Shown here: positions 1 through 11,839 of the stretch, in pieces | Numbering within the stretch: position 1 is the stretch's first letter | How the letters are laid out: each line of letters begins with the position of its first letter | Assembly: GCA_947095535.1 (NCBI GenBank) | Contig: OX352773.1 | Location: forward strand, 209,208,093 to 209,272,092 | Origin: Poecilobothrus nobilitatus | Taxonomy: Eukaryota > Arthropoda > Insecta > Diptera > Dolichopodidae | Reading direction: 5' to 3' | DNA: 64,000 nt | Position numbers and translations under genes: made by a program | Notes under the pieces: model-generated | What the model saw: only the letters and a program-made list of their open reading frames with translations | The model's database searches: none | Told to the model about the DNA's origin: nothing

Positions 1-85
1 TGATTTGAACCATGACTTCGAGTAGCTGACAAATTTTTGTACTTCATTAGCATATTTTTTATTATTATGGATCTATAGACCAAAA

Positions 86-516
86 TATATTATTATTATT
101 ATTATTATTTTATTAAACGTAATTAAAATTACAATTAACATTATTATTTTTCAAGCTCTAGCTGCCAGGGCTATCGGCTTTTTTGTAATTACATATTATT
201 ATTTATTTATTTTCTATTTTTTTTTTTTATATTATATTAAATTAATTAAATTGAGATTATTGAGAAAGTCATAAATGGTTCTAATATTATGATCTGTTGG
301 ATTAGTTAGGATTTCTATAGGATTTTTGTTATTAAAGTTGCTGCGACGGATTTGGAGAAGTCCCGTGCATTCGGAAAGGTTGTGCTGAATCGTAAATGGA
401 AATTGGTTGCAAAATTGACATATGGATTTAGGTTCATTCTTGAGGAGATATGAGTGGGTGAGACTGGTGTATCCTAGACACAATCTGGTGTAGCATTTGT
501 ATCATTTTGGTTGTTG
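86..516 (-). pseudogene. 3' end of an I-like non-LTR retrotransposon (RNase H C-terminal region, 5'-truncated)
   Basis: On the minus strand an open frame runs from a TGA at 502-504 down to a stop near 232. It contains TSLTHSYLL, then a zinc-knuckle-like CxxC-x8-H-x4-C (C-QF-C ... H-NLSE-C), which is the conserved C-terminal end of the ORF2 protein of RNase H-bearing non-LTR elements (I/R1/Loa-like groups). After the stop there is a short 3' UTR with a G+C-richer block at 152-181, and the element ends in a (TAA)n run at about 88-110, as in I-type elements. Everything upstream, including the reverse transcriptase, is missing or unrecognisable, so this is a dead 5'-truncated copy. The family-level call is firm; the I clade is inferred mainly from the tail. 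Confidence 0.72.
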
Positions 517-2058
517 TTGTAGTTAGTAATTTGCTAGGAGTCTGTGTTTTGTTTATTGATTTGTATTAGACCAAAATATAAAAACAAATAGAAATGATAA
601 AAAGTTCAGGAAATAATTAATGAAATATGTGCATATAAGCAAAGTTATAGTAAATTATTTTATACACTATATAACGGGTTCAAAACTGTAAATTAATTTC
701 GAACTACAGATATTATCACTATTTTTATATTGACCAACTTAGCTCAACAACGCGGTTTATTCTTTTTTTTTTTGTTTTTTTTATAGATGTGCGAATATTT
801 AAAAGTAAAAATTAAAATAAAACAAAAACTCATATTTTCAATACAAAAATAAGCCTTTACTAATGAACTAATAATAATTAAATGAACACTTTACGTTTGA
901 TATACAATGATGAAATAAGAAGCAGAGAATAGTTTTTTTTTTTTAGATTGATTAAAGTAAATGTAATGAATACCTAATTGATGGACTAAATATATATATT
1001 TATTTTTACGAGGGTTGGTGGAAAACTCGAAAGTCACCAAGAGGAACTACACGTGCTTCCTCAATTAATGTCTAAATATTTAATAAAATATTTATGGGAG
1101 CTTCTACATATTTAATTCTGTCCTTTAAAACAAAATAATAATTTTTAGATTGCGGCAATATCAACATTATGAAAATAACTGAAATTGTCCCAATATTCTC
1201 TTAATTAAAATTATTTTTCATTTTGACTCTTCCTTTTAGTTAAATTTATTAAAATAAAATGAAAATACATTATTAAAATAAATTAAATATTTTATCCTAA
1301 AGAAATATTTTGAAAACTTTTCTAATTTCAAAAAAAAAAAAAAAAGGAGTTCTTCTTAACAAAAGAAACAAATTTTAAATACAATAAAAATATCATAAGA
1401 CAAATGAGTCCTTATCAAAACATTGGAATGTTTTGTTCCTTCTTCAGTATTTTATATAAAAATATAAAAAAAAAGTTGTATACTACCAAATATAAGTATA
1501 TATAACCATAACTTTATTCTAAATTATATGTGTATAAAATATAAGTTAGTATATAAGTATATTATATATAAAACAAAAATAAAAAACTACTCAAAGGCAC
1601 AAAAACTCTATAAGTTTTTTTTTTTTTTTATATACTTACATGTTTAATTTTCAAATTTCTTACAAGTTAAATAAAACTGTCTAACAATTTTTGATTCTCT
1701 GAATATGAAAGCAGTCCACTTTGAAAAGTTTAATTTAAAATTTTAATTTAATATCCTTGAAAAATTTGTCGGTTTAATATGAAATAGTATTGCCATGTAT
1801 CAAAAAAAATTATATTAATTCTGACATAATTTTTGGCACATTTTATGAAACGAGTTGGTGTTATATTTTGCTCGCAAATAAGTGTATTGTTAACATATCA
1901 TATTTTAATCTGAGTAATAAAATTAAATAATATTAAAAAAAAAATTCAAAAAACATATTTTTTTTTAACTAAAAAATAGAAAATAAATTTTTAATTGCGA
2001 ATTTTTCTGTAACTTTCTAAATTATACTGTTGCGATGGAAGTTTCTTTAAAAAAATTT
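517..2058. other. A+T-rich stretch without recognised gene
   Basis: Homopolymer runs and low-complexity A/T dominate. The only more complex patch is at about 1003-1075, described separately. No coding or RNA signal is seen in the rest. Confidence 0.6.
1003..1075 (+). mobile_element. Possible mariner-type terminal fragment
   Basis: After a TA-rich flank the sequence reads ACGAGGGTTGGTGGAAAACT and continues with a short G+C-richer block ending near ACACGTGCTTCC. 'ACGAGGG.GG...AAA' is the style of many mariner-family inverted-repeat ends. No matching opposite end was found within the window, and no transposase is visible. This is a weak, single-ended call. Confidence 0.25.
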
Positions 2059-2227
2059 ATCTCAACAATATAGCATTTATATATGTGCCATAAAGCCCGT
2101 GATATTAATATAAAAGCTGGATGCAATATTTTCAAAATTTAAGTTTATAGTTATGCGTTTAATGCCTCCAGCTTTTATTTTAATTTCACCGGCTTTATGG
2201 CACATTGTATAAATGCTATATTGAGAT
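2059..2227. mobile_element. Foldback (palindromic) MITE-like element
   Basis: The two ends are long inverted repeats: the left arm starts ATCTCAACAATATAGCATTT and the right arm ends AAATGCTATATTGAGAT. The complementarity continues inward through 'TGTGCCATAAAGCC' and 'AAAAGCTGG', leaving a loop of roughly 40-50 bases. The arms differ by only a few substitutions. The element is non-coding. Its size and structure fit a foldback MITE; the superfamily cannot be told from the ends. Confidence 0.75.
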
Positions 2228-3339
2228 GTAGGTATGTGTATATTATGTATAAGTTACATCACATACTATAGTAACATATCTTATAACAGTAAACATCATA
2301 AATTAACAAAGTATAAATTTTGTTATACATTTTTTTTATTAGGTAATCTAATAAGATATTAACAATATAAATCGGACCAATGATTTTCAATGATTTTCAA
2401 GTTATAGCTCTTTTAATCAAATATGTTTGATTCAATAATTTAGTATGTAGATACGTACATAGATAAGATACGATATTTCCGTTTAACAATATACGTTTTT
2501 TTTTTCTAAACTAATTTCTATAAATTAATTCTGTAATGTTATAATACGGTAGCAATATTAACAATTTAGCATTTGTTAATATAATAATATTCTTCTTTTT
2601 AGGCGAATTCTCATTTCAAAAATTTATAGGCGAATTCTCATTCCGTAATTATAGTAAGTACCTATACATAATTTTATTATTTTCTTAAAAATGTCTGTAA
2701 TTAATTCCGTAATGTAGCAAATTATTGGACTTTTCTTTTTGTTTTTTTTTCTTTCAGAATTCATCGTCTATCAATACTCAACAACACAAAAAAAATTGAA
2801 GATGAATATTGAAAAAAGAAACAAAAACAAAAGTTCGGTAGTTTGTTTGCTAGATTAAAGAATTAATTACATACATTTTAAAGGAACAGAATAAAATTAT
2901 GTATATTATGTATATATAATTATGAAAAATACTATTGCTAAATGCTAATTGCAATCATATTATAACATAACATTATACAATCGTATTACAGAATCGTATA
3001 ACTTACTGTATGTATTGTCACCGGAATCTAAACTGTGTCCAAAATTTCAAGTCTCTAGCACAACGGGAAGTGTGTCTAAAATAGCTTTCAAGATTCCACG
3101 ATTCCTTTAACCACGAATAAGTTTAATAAAAGCTGCTGACTTTCTATATGTGCATTTAAAGTCATTATAAAATTTAAGTTTTAAATTAAAGTCTTAAAAA
3201 AAAAACTCTAAACTGATGTAGATCACGAAAAAACATTATTTCTTATTCAATTACAAGTTACAATCGTTGAATTTTAGATAAATACGCTTTAGAAATAAAT
3301 TGCCATATTATATTTATTTTTGATATAAATTAATTAATC
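2228..3339. other. A+T-rich stretch with one short direct repeat
   Basis: It holds a short direct repeat at 2602-2644 (two copies of TAGGCGAATTCTCATT, about 28 bases apart). A slightly more complex stretch at about 3010-3130 contains 'AAATTTCAAGTCTCTAGC', a phrase similar to parts of the dispersed repeats elsewhere in the window. No gene is seen. Confidence 0.55.
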
Positions 3340-3865
3340 TAAACAATACGAAAAGGTAGGTAGATGGATAAGGTGGTGACCTACACGATGCTGCGTGAAA
3401 GCCTCACTTACCACTAGATCTCGCCATTTTGATCTCACTGCACTCACCATGTGTTTTGTAGTTGTTTTCAGTTTAATATCCAAGCCGATGAGTTCAGATA
3501 CGAAATCAATTCTTTGATTTTGTCTTTAAGAAGTTCGCTAAGGTAGAGGTAGAACTATTTGTCGAGTGAGAGAAGTCTGGCTCTAGCTAGAGTCGGACAT
3601 CTGTAAATAAAGTGATCAAGGTTTTCACTTTTGTTTGCTTCTTTACAACTCCCGAAGGAGATGTTGTGAGTGATTCCCAGCTTAACTTCATGTGTGTCTA
3701 CTGGACAGTGGCCTGTAATGATTGCCACTAACGTGGCGATATCGATGCGTGATTTAGATATCAATTCATTTGATCTCATTTAGTTTTTGGTAGGCCACAA
3801 CGTTCTAGATATGGCGCAATTATTTAGATTACTTCACCTCTGTTGCGATTCCGCTGTATAATACG
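3340..3865 (-). pseudogene. 3' end of an RNase H-bearing non-LTR retrotransposon, with nonsense codons
   Basis: The minus strand encodes a typical C-terminal region: an 'R-SNLNNCAISRTLWPT' segment, then 'SKSRIDIATLVAIITGHCPV', then a degraded C...H...C knuckle and 'CPTLARARLLSL'. This layout (SR...LV..ITGHC...C..C....H...CP.L.R.R) is the C-terminal end of ORF2 of RNase H-containing LINEs. The reading frame is broken by a TGA at 3834-3836 where other elements have Trp, a TAA just upstream of 3779, and a TAG at 3555-3557. It then stays open down to a TGA at 3468-3470. The region 3340-3467 is the presumed 3' UTR. It is a clear pseudogene. Confidence 0.75.
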
Positions 3866-5040
3866 GAAAACTACAGTAATATTTTTTTTAAAATAATTTT
3901 TAAAAAAGACTTTTTACTTTGTAACTTTAAAAACTAAAAAAATAAACTTTAATTCAAAAAACTATCAAGTTAGAATCCAATGAAATTTTTTAAAGAAAGG
4001 AAGGTTTTTTTTATTTAACCATGGGAATTTAACCTTTAAGTTTTAAAATTTATAAAAAACATTTAATCTAAAATGCATGCAATTCTACATGTTACGTAGA
4101 TACATATATATATGTACTTTTATAAACCCTATATAATATACATAAGATTTTTTTTTTTAAATAGAATAACACATATCTTATCCGCTTACAAAAAAAAAAT
4201 TATTTTTCATGTATTTTTCTATTAAAGTTAAAAAATTAATCCTATTCTTTTTTTAAGATTATTTTTGATCTTTTTTACAATATTTAAATTTTCTAACATT
4301 GTAAATTTAAACCAAAAAATGTCAAAAAAAATTCTCATAATTTTCTAAAGAAAACCAAGAAATTTCAGTTTTCACCATTACAAAGTAAAACCAAAAATAA
4401 ACAAAAATGTAAAATTATAATACAGGTATATGGAAACCATTGGTTGGTTGAGAAAAAAATTGTGCTAAATGGAGAAAAAAATAAGGAAAAAATATTTATT
4501 GTTAAAAAAGAAAAATCTTTAAAGGTAAAATCATTCTAATAAAAAATAAAAATAGAATTGTAGAAATTTATTCTCAAAAACTTAATATTATTAGCATAGT
4601 TTCAATGTTAAAAAAAAATTTATATTAATATAAATGTTACGATAATAAAATAGGGAAAAAATATAAACCGTAGTTTTGATATTTTTTTTTTTTTTTATTT
4701 GAAATATAATATATAGAATATATTACTATATCATTAATCTAAAAATCATGACTGGTTCATTAAGCTTCCAAAAATTTTAAAAATAAATGTTTTTACAATT
4801 ATATGGGAATAGTCAGGTAAGTTCAGTTTAGCATGAGTTTTATAACTTAAATTTATTAAAACATTTATTAAACTTAATCTTTCAGAAATTCTCAGAAAAT
4901 ATCAATTTAAATTCAAGTCAGTAAGAATTATAGCTAGTTGGGATAAATAAATAATATAAAAAATAAGAATTAATAATTATTTTTGAAAATATTATTATAA
5001 AAAAAGTTGCCTAAAAATATGCAAAATTTAGCTTGTTCTT
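3866..5040. other. A+T-rich stretch, nothing recognised
   Basis: Long A and T runs with no sustained frame, inverted repeat or RNA-like fold that stands out. Confidence 0.6.
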
Positions 5041-5940
5041 CTTTTCCTTTTCATAGCCAATTTGGATAGTCATTTTTGGTGTGTTTGGATAGTTATTTAT
5101 CCAAGGAATTTTAATTCTTCGATGACTTGCAACATACATACTGTTCATACTGTTCATACATCTGTTGTTCATACTGTTCATACATCTCTTCTATATAGTA
5201 TTTATATGAGTGATCTACTGATGAATTCTCTAATTAAAAATTTAGAGTTAAATCACAGTATAACATTTGTAGGTGACAATTTATCCTTTGAACGATAATC
5301 TCGAAAATGCACCATCCACTCTACAAAAAATGTTTAAAGTGCTCCATTATAGTAATCTAAAACTAAAAGTTAATTGCCAAAAATGTCAAACCATGTTATT
5401 CAGGAACACAATTACTAAAAATATGTATTACAAAAAACATAAGAGGTTTTTATATTTTAACTTCAGACAGTGCAAAAATAAAAAAAAACTCTATTAAATT
5501 TAAATACACAAAAGTTAATTATACTTGTTTAACTTTAATTTTCATTAAAAAGTCAAAAAAAAAAAAGAACATATCGCCTTTATGAAATTACAAAAACTCT
5601 AAAAACACTTTGTAGCAAAATAAACTTACAATGTTATAAAACTAAAATCAGAACAGCATTAACACACAGGATTTGCCCTTTCTGAGACCTTCTTATACTT
5701 AAATAAGTATAAATATATTTAAAATATTGATTGCATTCCAATATTGTATTATGTCTAAAAGACATGTATTAAAAAAATCAAGTTCCATTAAATTTAAATA
5801 CAATGAACATTCTCAATAATGAGTTATTTAAGTATAACTACATTCATTCCAAAGATAAAATTTAGAGTTAAGATAAGTTTAGTAGATAGTTTTAATTAGT
5901 TATAGTTAAATAAATTTTAATTTGCTTTTCCAATATTGAT
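5041..5940 (+). pseudogene. Jockey/CR1-like reverse transcriptase relic (frameshifted)
   Basis: Three pieces of a reverse transcriptase follow one another on the plus strand. At 5186-5297 is 'LLYSIYMSDLL' followed by 'ITFVGDNLSF', which matches the place of the catalytic F-A-D-D box but with the aspartate pair degraded to GD. At about 5282-5405 a second frame reads 'NAPSTLQKMFKVL' and 'LKVNCQKCQTMLF', the thumb-side motif in which other elements have 'KVN..KC..I.F'. At about 5610-5685 is 'INLQCYKTKIRTALTH', matching the 'YKT.IRP.LTY' motif. A frameshift lies near 5280. A small minisatellite of 'ATACTGTTCAT' units sits at 5129-5192. The A+T-rich 3' part to 5940 is probably the old UTR. The copy is non-functional. 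Confidence 0.55.
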
Positions 5941-6019
5941 ATTTTGACTCCTATTTGCAATATAAAATTTTGAGAGCTAGTAAATTATCGTTCTTTTATA
6001 TTTTTTAGTGGCACATACT

Positions 6020-6212
6020 TTTTTATTTTTTTTTTTTTAAATGCATTCCTCTGCCACATAAATGTGGACAGGAAATTACACAGTCTTTCCTGTTCAGGCG
6101 TGACTGTAAAGGGGAAATAACTCTTACGATGTGTGTGGTATTCGAACCCACACTCCCTCGGTGTTTACAGCGTATTTTATATGCTCTTACCCACTAGGCC
6201 ACCGAACCCCCC
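6020..6212 (-). mobile_element. tRNA-derived SINE, family SINE1 (copy a)
   Basis: Read on the minus strand it starts with a head like 'GGCCTAGTGGGTAAGAGC' (A-box-like), passes a short hairpin-like GCGTATAAAATACGC motif, then a B-box 'GGGTTCGAAT', then a conserved body about 100 bases long ('TTTACAG.CACGCCTGAACAGG', 'AATTTCCTG'), and ends in an A-rich tail. The same order of blocks recurs at six other places in the window. SINEs of this kind are transcribed by RNA polymerase III from the internal boxes and copied by LINE proteins. Confidence 0.8.
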
Positions 6213-6897
6213 CCTTTTTTTTTTTTTAATTTATATAAGATATTTTAGGGTATTTATAGGTATTTCAAGTTTTATTTTTGAATTGGAAATAATGGATAAA
6301 ACACAAATTAAAAAAGGGCTGGGTGGTTAAGCACAGCACATAAAGGATAACGCACAATTATTTCAATGTAAGAAACGTCGAGTTCACTGGTTTCTCAGTA
6401 TGTATTTCTAAAAAATTTTCTACAAAATTCAGATGTTTTTTGCTTACCTTGTTATAAACAAAGTTAATGCCTTATTTGAAAGCATAATATGTTATTTGTA
6501 TTTCTATTATTCATTACTCAATTTTTGTATTTTCAGAGTATTTAAGAATAACATTATTATTGGAATCATAACTCCAATCCTTCGACTAAGATTTGAATCT
6601 CAGAATTTTGATTTATATTTGATTTTTTTTTTATGATTCAATTATATTTTTCAATTTAAATACTTTAAAGATTGATAATAAAATTTTAAATTTTTTTTTC
6701 ATCAAATTGTTATTAAAAATAATACATTATTATTATTATATAAATAAATTAAAGAAAAATATATTATTTTGACTTAACATTAATCTAGACAATGTATCTT
6801 TAAGATATTAAATTTACATTTATGATTATATGTGTATATATATTAATGAATGCAGTAATATAATAGTTTTAGATATTAAGTCACCTATCAACAAAAG

Positions 6898-6929
<32 letters not shown>

Positions 6930-7328
6930 CATATACATATAAATAATTATATAAAATATTTAAAAATTATCAGATTTTACCAAAAAAAAAAAAGAAAAAT
7001 CTATTATTGACATTATATTCCTACCTGAAAATATAATTTATCAGATGTCAAATATATTAAATCAGAATATGATATTTGACGAAGGTTTTAATATATAATA
7101 ATATATATGTACATATTTCTTTTTCTATTTTTCATACCAAAAAAAAAAATTTTAGTTGAAAAAAACAAAAAATTATTAAAGAATATCCTAAAGTTATAAA
7201 AAAAATTATTAGGTCCGTCATTTTTTATGAATAATTTGTAATACTATAAAATCAGGAAATTAAAATCAATTTAAATTTAACAATTAACATACATATTTAT
7301 TAATCTTCAAATTTTAATTCCATTTTAG
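6213..7328. other. A+T-rich stretch with a TA microsatellite
   Basis: Contains a (TA)n run at about 6899-6923 and many homopolymers. A fragment 'GGGTGGTTAAGCAC' at 6321-6334 resembles the A-box part of SINE2 but has no clear body. No gene is seen. Confidence 0.55.
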
Positions 7329-7507
7329 GGCTTCGATGGTTCGGGGGATAAGAGCGTATAAAATACGCTGTAAACGCCAAAGAAGATTACGAATCACAAT
7401 GACGTTGCAAGAATAATCCGTCTTACAACATTTTCAGCCACATCTAGAAACGATAGACTGCGTAATTTCCTCGTCATATTTTATGTCGCAGAGAAATAAA
7501 CTTAAAT
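7329..7507 (+). mobile_element. tRNA-derived SINE, family SINE1 (copy b, diverged)
   Basis: It starts 'GGTTCGGGGGATAAGAGCG' and keeps the diagnostic 'GCGTATAAAATACGCTGTAAAC' block almost unchanged, but the B-box region and body are heavily mutated, down to 'GTAATTTCCTCGTCA' and 'GCAGAGAAATAAA' at the tail. It is the oldest-looking SINE1 copy here. Confidence 0.65.
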
Positions 7508-7559
7508 AAATGATTTTTCTATCTGACGTTAAGTCACCGTCTTTTAAATCACAAGGCTA

Positions 7560-7830
7560 AAATCCCGGTCAGGTCATATCCAATACTAACCCGGTCAGGT
7601 CATATCTAATTCATTTATATCGTAATAGTTTATATCGCAATCTTTTATATCGTAAAATAAAAATAATTAATACATAAATAATTCTTGTATAAGATAACAG
7701 ATGGCGCAGAAATACATTATTTGTGTTTCACAATTCTGAACAATAACAACTATCGAGTAATCAACGACTTACTGGAAATAATGATACAAGATACAAGTAT
7801 GAAATAATGATACAAGATACAAGATACAAT
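7560..7830. repeat. Cluster of three short direct repeats
   Basis: Three unrelated repeats lie side by side. 'CCCGGTCAGGTCATATC' occurs twice (7564 and 7591). 'TTTATATCGTAA'-type units occur three times in 7615-7653. 'GAAATAATGATACAAGATAC' occurs twice, about 26 bases apart, at 7775-7828, followed by further GATACAA units. Confidence 0.7.
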
Positions 7831-7900
7831 ATGAATAACAAACGACTTAGAGTATGATCTCTGATATACCTTATAGGCGTGAAACGACAAAAAAAAAATG

Positions 7901-8505
7901 TTATTATATTTTTACCGACCGCATACATTAATGTATAAGGTAGGTATTGCTTTTATACTAAAAATTTGTACTAGCATATATGCACTGTGTGTGTGGATAT
8001 GTCTGTGGGCATGTGTACAGCCTAAAAGACTGAGCGTTTTGAAATTTGATATTATGAAGTAAATATCTCGGATCTCGGACAACCGGAAGTAGTAGTTTAC
8101 TAATATCATTTTAAGTTTTTTACGAATATTTCGTAACAGGAAAATATTATGAGAAAAATTATTAAGAAAAGTTGTTACACAAGTAAAGAGGAAGAACTTT
8201 GCCATAGAATATTTTTTGATCCGACCAACTTTACCAACAAGTCCAAATTTCATACATATTACAACACGCCATATGAATTTATATGAACAAATTTTTTGTT
8301 TTTTTTTTATATCTCTAAAAAATTTTATATGTACTTACATACATACTTATATCTAATATCTATGCTTGATGACGCAAAATTCGAACTGTAAAATTTTTAT
8401 TAGCAAATTCAATATTAATGTTATGTTTGTTTTGTGTTTATTTACAGTTTCTATTATTTTTTACATCTAATATTTTTGAATGAAAAAAAAAATCATCTAC
8501 ATACA
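7901..8505 (+). repeat. Dispersed repeat D (copy 1)
   Basis: About 600 bases that match 22501-23145 in the same orientation. Shared landmarks in order are 'TTACCGACCGCATACA', 'TGTATAAGGTAGGTATTG', 'GTCTGTGGGCA.GTGTACAGC', 'CGAATATTTCGTAA', 'CACGCCATATGAATTTATAT', 'TTGATGACG' and a final 'TTTTTGAATGAAAAA'. No protein domain is recognisable in any frame. CATA-type microsatellite follows at 8503-8525. The origin is unknown; it is probably a non-autonomous transposon. Confidence 0.7.
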
Positions 8506-9859
8506 TACATACATATGTATGTATGGATATATGAATGGTTGACGATTATGGTTACGAATGGTTGAAATTAGCCTAGACAAAAATAATTTTTCTAATTTAC
8601 ATATTTAAATTTTCTCAGCATACCTACATAAATAATTTTTCGCTAGACAAAAATCCTCAAAAATAAAAATAACTGTAAAATGATAAGAAATTATTATTTA
8701 ATCATTTCATGAACTAAATGTCAAGTTAATATAATAATTCCAAAAAAGAAAAAAAAAAAATAAAAATTAAAACAAAAGAAATATTTTCTAAATACCTAAC
8801 AGGTTTAAATTTTTATCAGTTTTTCTATTTTGACAATTTAATCTTCCTAAATATTTTTTGATTAAATGACAGTTTATTGTTAGATAAAAGCAAATATATT
8901 ATAATATAAATAGATGTATATATATATTATGTATAAATATAAGTATATATATTATAAAATATATTTAAACTTAATAATATTGAAATATTAAACTGTACAT
9001 ACATACATTGTACGTACATATATTATTGTACATACATATGTATTTGTGGAAAGTTGAAATAAATTTATATTTTCAAATTTAAGATTAAAAAATTTTCAAC
9101 TTATTGAAATATTTTTATTTTGAATAATTTGAAAAATAAAATAATGGACTTTATTCAATACTTAAATATTTTAAAAACAATATAATATTTTTTATATAAA
9201 TTTGTAGTATTTTAAAGAACAAAACATTTATTTTTAATTATGCATCACTTCAATTTTTATTATGTAAAAGAAAATGATTTGAAATTTGTTACTTATTTTT
9301 TTTTTGAATTAGAATAAGAAATAATAAAAATAATTATTGAAATTTTTTTATTAATAATTTCTAAGATTAAATGTAAATAAATTTAAAAGCATCTATTTAA
9401 AAAAAAAGTTTATTACAAAAATGGAGATAAATTTTGTTTGTATAATTAAATATAAACAATGTACATTCTTTTTTAAAAACGAAAAAGTTAATTAATGACT
9501 CCTATCCATACTTCATCTTCAAAACTAATTTATGTATAGTTTAACTAATTATTTTCGTTTTTTGTTTATTATAATATACTTTATTTTACAAAAAGGCCAA
9601 CATTGAACGATTATGATTCCAGAAATCTCATATATTAAACAATGCTTTGCTAATAGCTTTTTTTCGGGTGATTCGAAATTCATTTCACGTAGAAAAAACA
9701 ATTACCTTCAAGAAAAAGTAGATCCGGGAATACTTTTAACAATTTCACTATTCACGATATTTCACCCCATTGTATTTTCTCCTTACTTCATCTATAAGCT
9801 TCTGTAAGGATTTCTTACAGAGAGGATTATCCTAACAGCATCCCATAGGCAAAAGAAAG
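8506..9859. other. A+T-rich stretch, nothing recognised
   Basis: Mostly A/T homopolymers and TACATA-type simple sequence. From about 9595 the sequence becomes more complex, leading into the RNase H relic that follows, and may be an eroded part of the same element. Confidence 0.5.
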
Positions 9860-10070
9860 CGACATATTTATTTTCACACATTTTTGGAGACTTTTCTGAG
9901 AAATTGGAGGGTCATGTTACGATAAGATTATCTGACTATTGCAGTGCTTTATTAGAAAAGTTCTAACGATCCATATAGCAGTTAACTGTTAACAGAATTA
10001 GGTACTTTCTTATCTGATAGTCAAGCGGCAAACAAATAACAAAGAGCTACCAAATGTAAGGTTGTAGAGG
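9860..10070 (+). pseudogene. Degraded RNase H domain of a non-LTR retrotransposon
   Basis: On the plus strand one frame reads 'GHVTIRLSDYCSALLEKF' and, after a frameshift, 'FLSDSQAANK' near 10012-10040. These match the order of two RNase H landmarks of LINEs: the 'RL.DYCSVFQAE' segment followed by the 'SDSQAA' motif that carries a catalytic aspartate. Surrounding bases are more complex than the A+T-rich background. It is a fragment with stops and a frameshift and no flanking reverse transcriptase. Confidence 0.5.
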
Positions 10071-11839
10071 ATTATCGAATTTTAACACCCTTCCTCAATG
10101 AATGAACGAAAATGCTCAATAAAACTTATAAAAAATCCAAAAAAGTTTTGTTCGTTAGGAAATTGTTAAAGTGTTAGTCAAAGGGTTCTGAAACATTTAA
10201 TCATGAATCGAATCTTTTAAAAGTTTTATAAAATAGCTTTTCATTGGTAACAAATTTTTTTTTAATAAAAAAACAATACAATTTATTTTAATATATACTT
10301 AAAATTCAAATTAAATTAATTTTTCACTTTTTCTATATATATATGTACATATATTATAATAATTAAATCCAAAATAGTTCTTATATACTTATATACATGT
10401 ACATGATATATATTTTTATGTTTAATTGATAAAAACAGAAGTGAAATATTTACAAAAAAAAAAAACATATGCGAACATAAACATTTTCACAACAGAAGGA
10501 AAACTTCAAAAAAATGCCTAAAAATATGTTTTGAATTTTGTTTATTTATTCATATTTCTTAAAAAGTATCTATACATAAAAAAAAATTTATTAATATTAT
10601 ATATATTAAACATAATAAATTTAAAACTGTCAAAAACAAAAAAAAACTTTGGGTGAAAATATATTCCTTAGAACCTATCTCACATCACAGATTAAAGTAA
10701 AATTGTTCACTTATTTTCTTTATTTGAAAAAAGATAAAATTTAAATAATTTTCTTTTTTCATGAAAATAAAAATTAAGCAATATGAAATAATAAGAGAAG
10801 TTTACTACAAAAGTTTTTTTACCGGAAAATGCACATGTTACCAAACCATTACCCCTTTCTAAAATTCTTAGCTCATTTCAAATAAATTTATCTTAATTTT
10901 ATTTTCAAAAAAATTCCAATATAAATGAAATACTCGATTCTAACTCGATTCTTTGTTATAACTATAAATTTTATTATATCCAGCATCAATAGAAATATCA
11001 TATATATAAACAAATCTTGTAAAAATAGTAAAGAATTAATCAATTCTACAAATCTACAAAAGTCTACAAAATATAAAATACTTTAAATTAAATCTAAATT
11101 ACAGTTGTTAACTTAAAAAATTTTCAAACAAAAATAATCGAATTTGTCTGAACAGAAATAATCGAATTTTAATTACAAAAATTTGCAAATGTATCAATGT
11201 ATTTAAATTCGATATATATTTAGAATAGATATTAATATTATAAGTATGTATGCATTAAACTTTTCTGACTCAATTTCAAGACAATAGATAATGTTATCTA
11301 ATGGCAATTTTTTTTAAAAATGCATTATATATCTCTAAATTTAAAAATTGAAATTATAAAAATAAAATGTCATATTACAAAGCTTTTTTATATTTATTTA
11401 TTTATTTATATACAAATTATGAAGATACACCTATATAAGTAATAAACATATAAACAAAATTTTAATGTTATATATTATTCGAGCAAAAATGTTTCAATGT
11501 AATTTTTTCTTTAATGTTTTCATATCCTTTTCCGTTTAAATAATATCAGCAATGGCACGTGTATATTTAGTCCAAAAAAAACTTCTTTTTTGTATTACAT
11601 TTATAGAACGCGTTTATAAACTGTGTATGTATATAATACATGAATTGACATAACAATTTACAAAAATAACATAAAACAAAAAAAAACAGAAAATATAGCA
11701 AAAACAAAAAGAAGATATAAAGGCACAAAACTTTTGAGACTAAATTTAAATATAAATAAAATTTCAATAGAATTTGGGTGACCATTTTGAAAGTTTAGAT
11801 GGAAATTAAAAGCTATAAGAAAATCTATTAGATAATACA
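10071..11839. other. A+T-rich stretch, nothing recognised
   Basis: The first about 180 bases may belong to the eroded RNase H element upstream. The rest is low-complexity A/T with no sustained frame of protein-like composition. Confidence 0.5.

Noticed and set aside
6313..6400. Possible SINE2 copy (GGGTGGTTAAGCACAGC)
   Set aside because: Only the A-box-like part matches; no B-box block or tail is recognisable.
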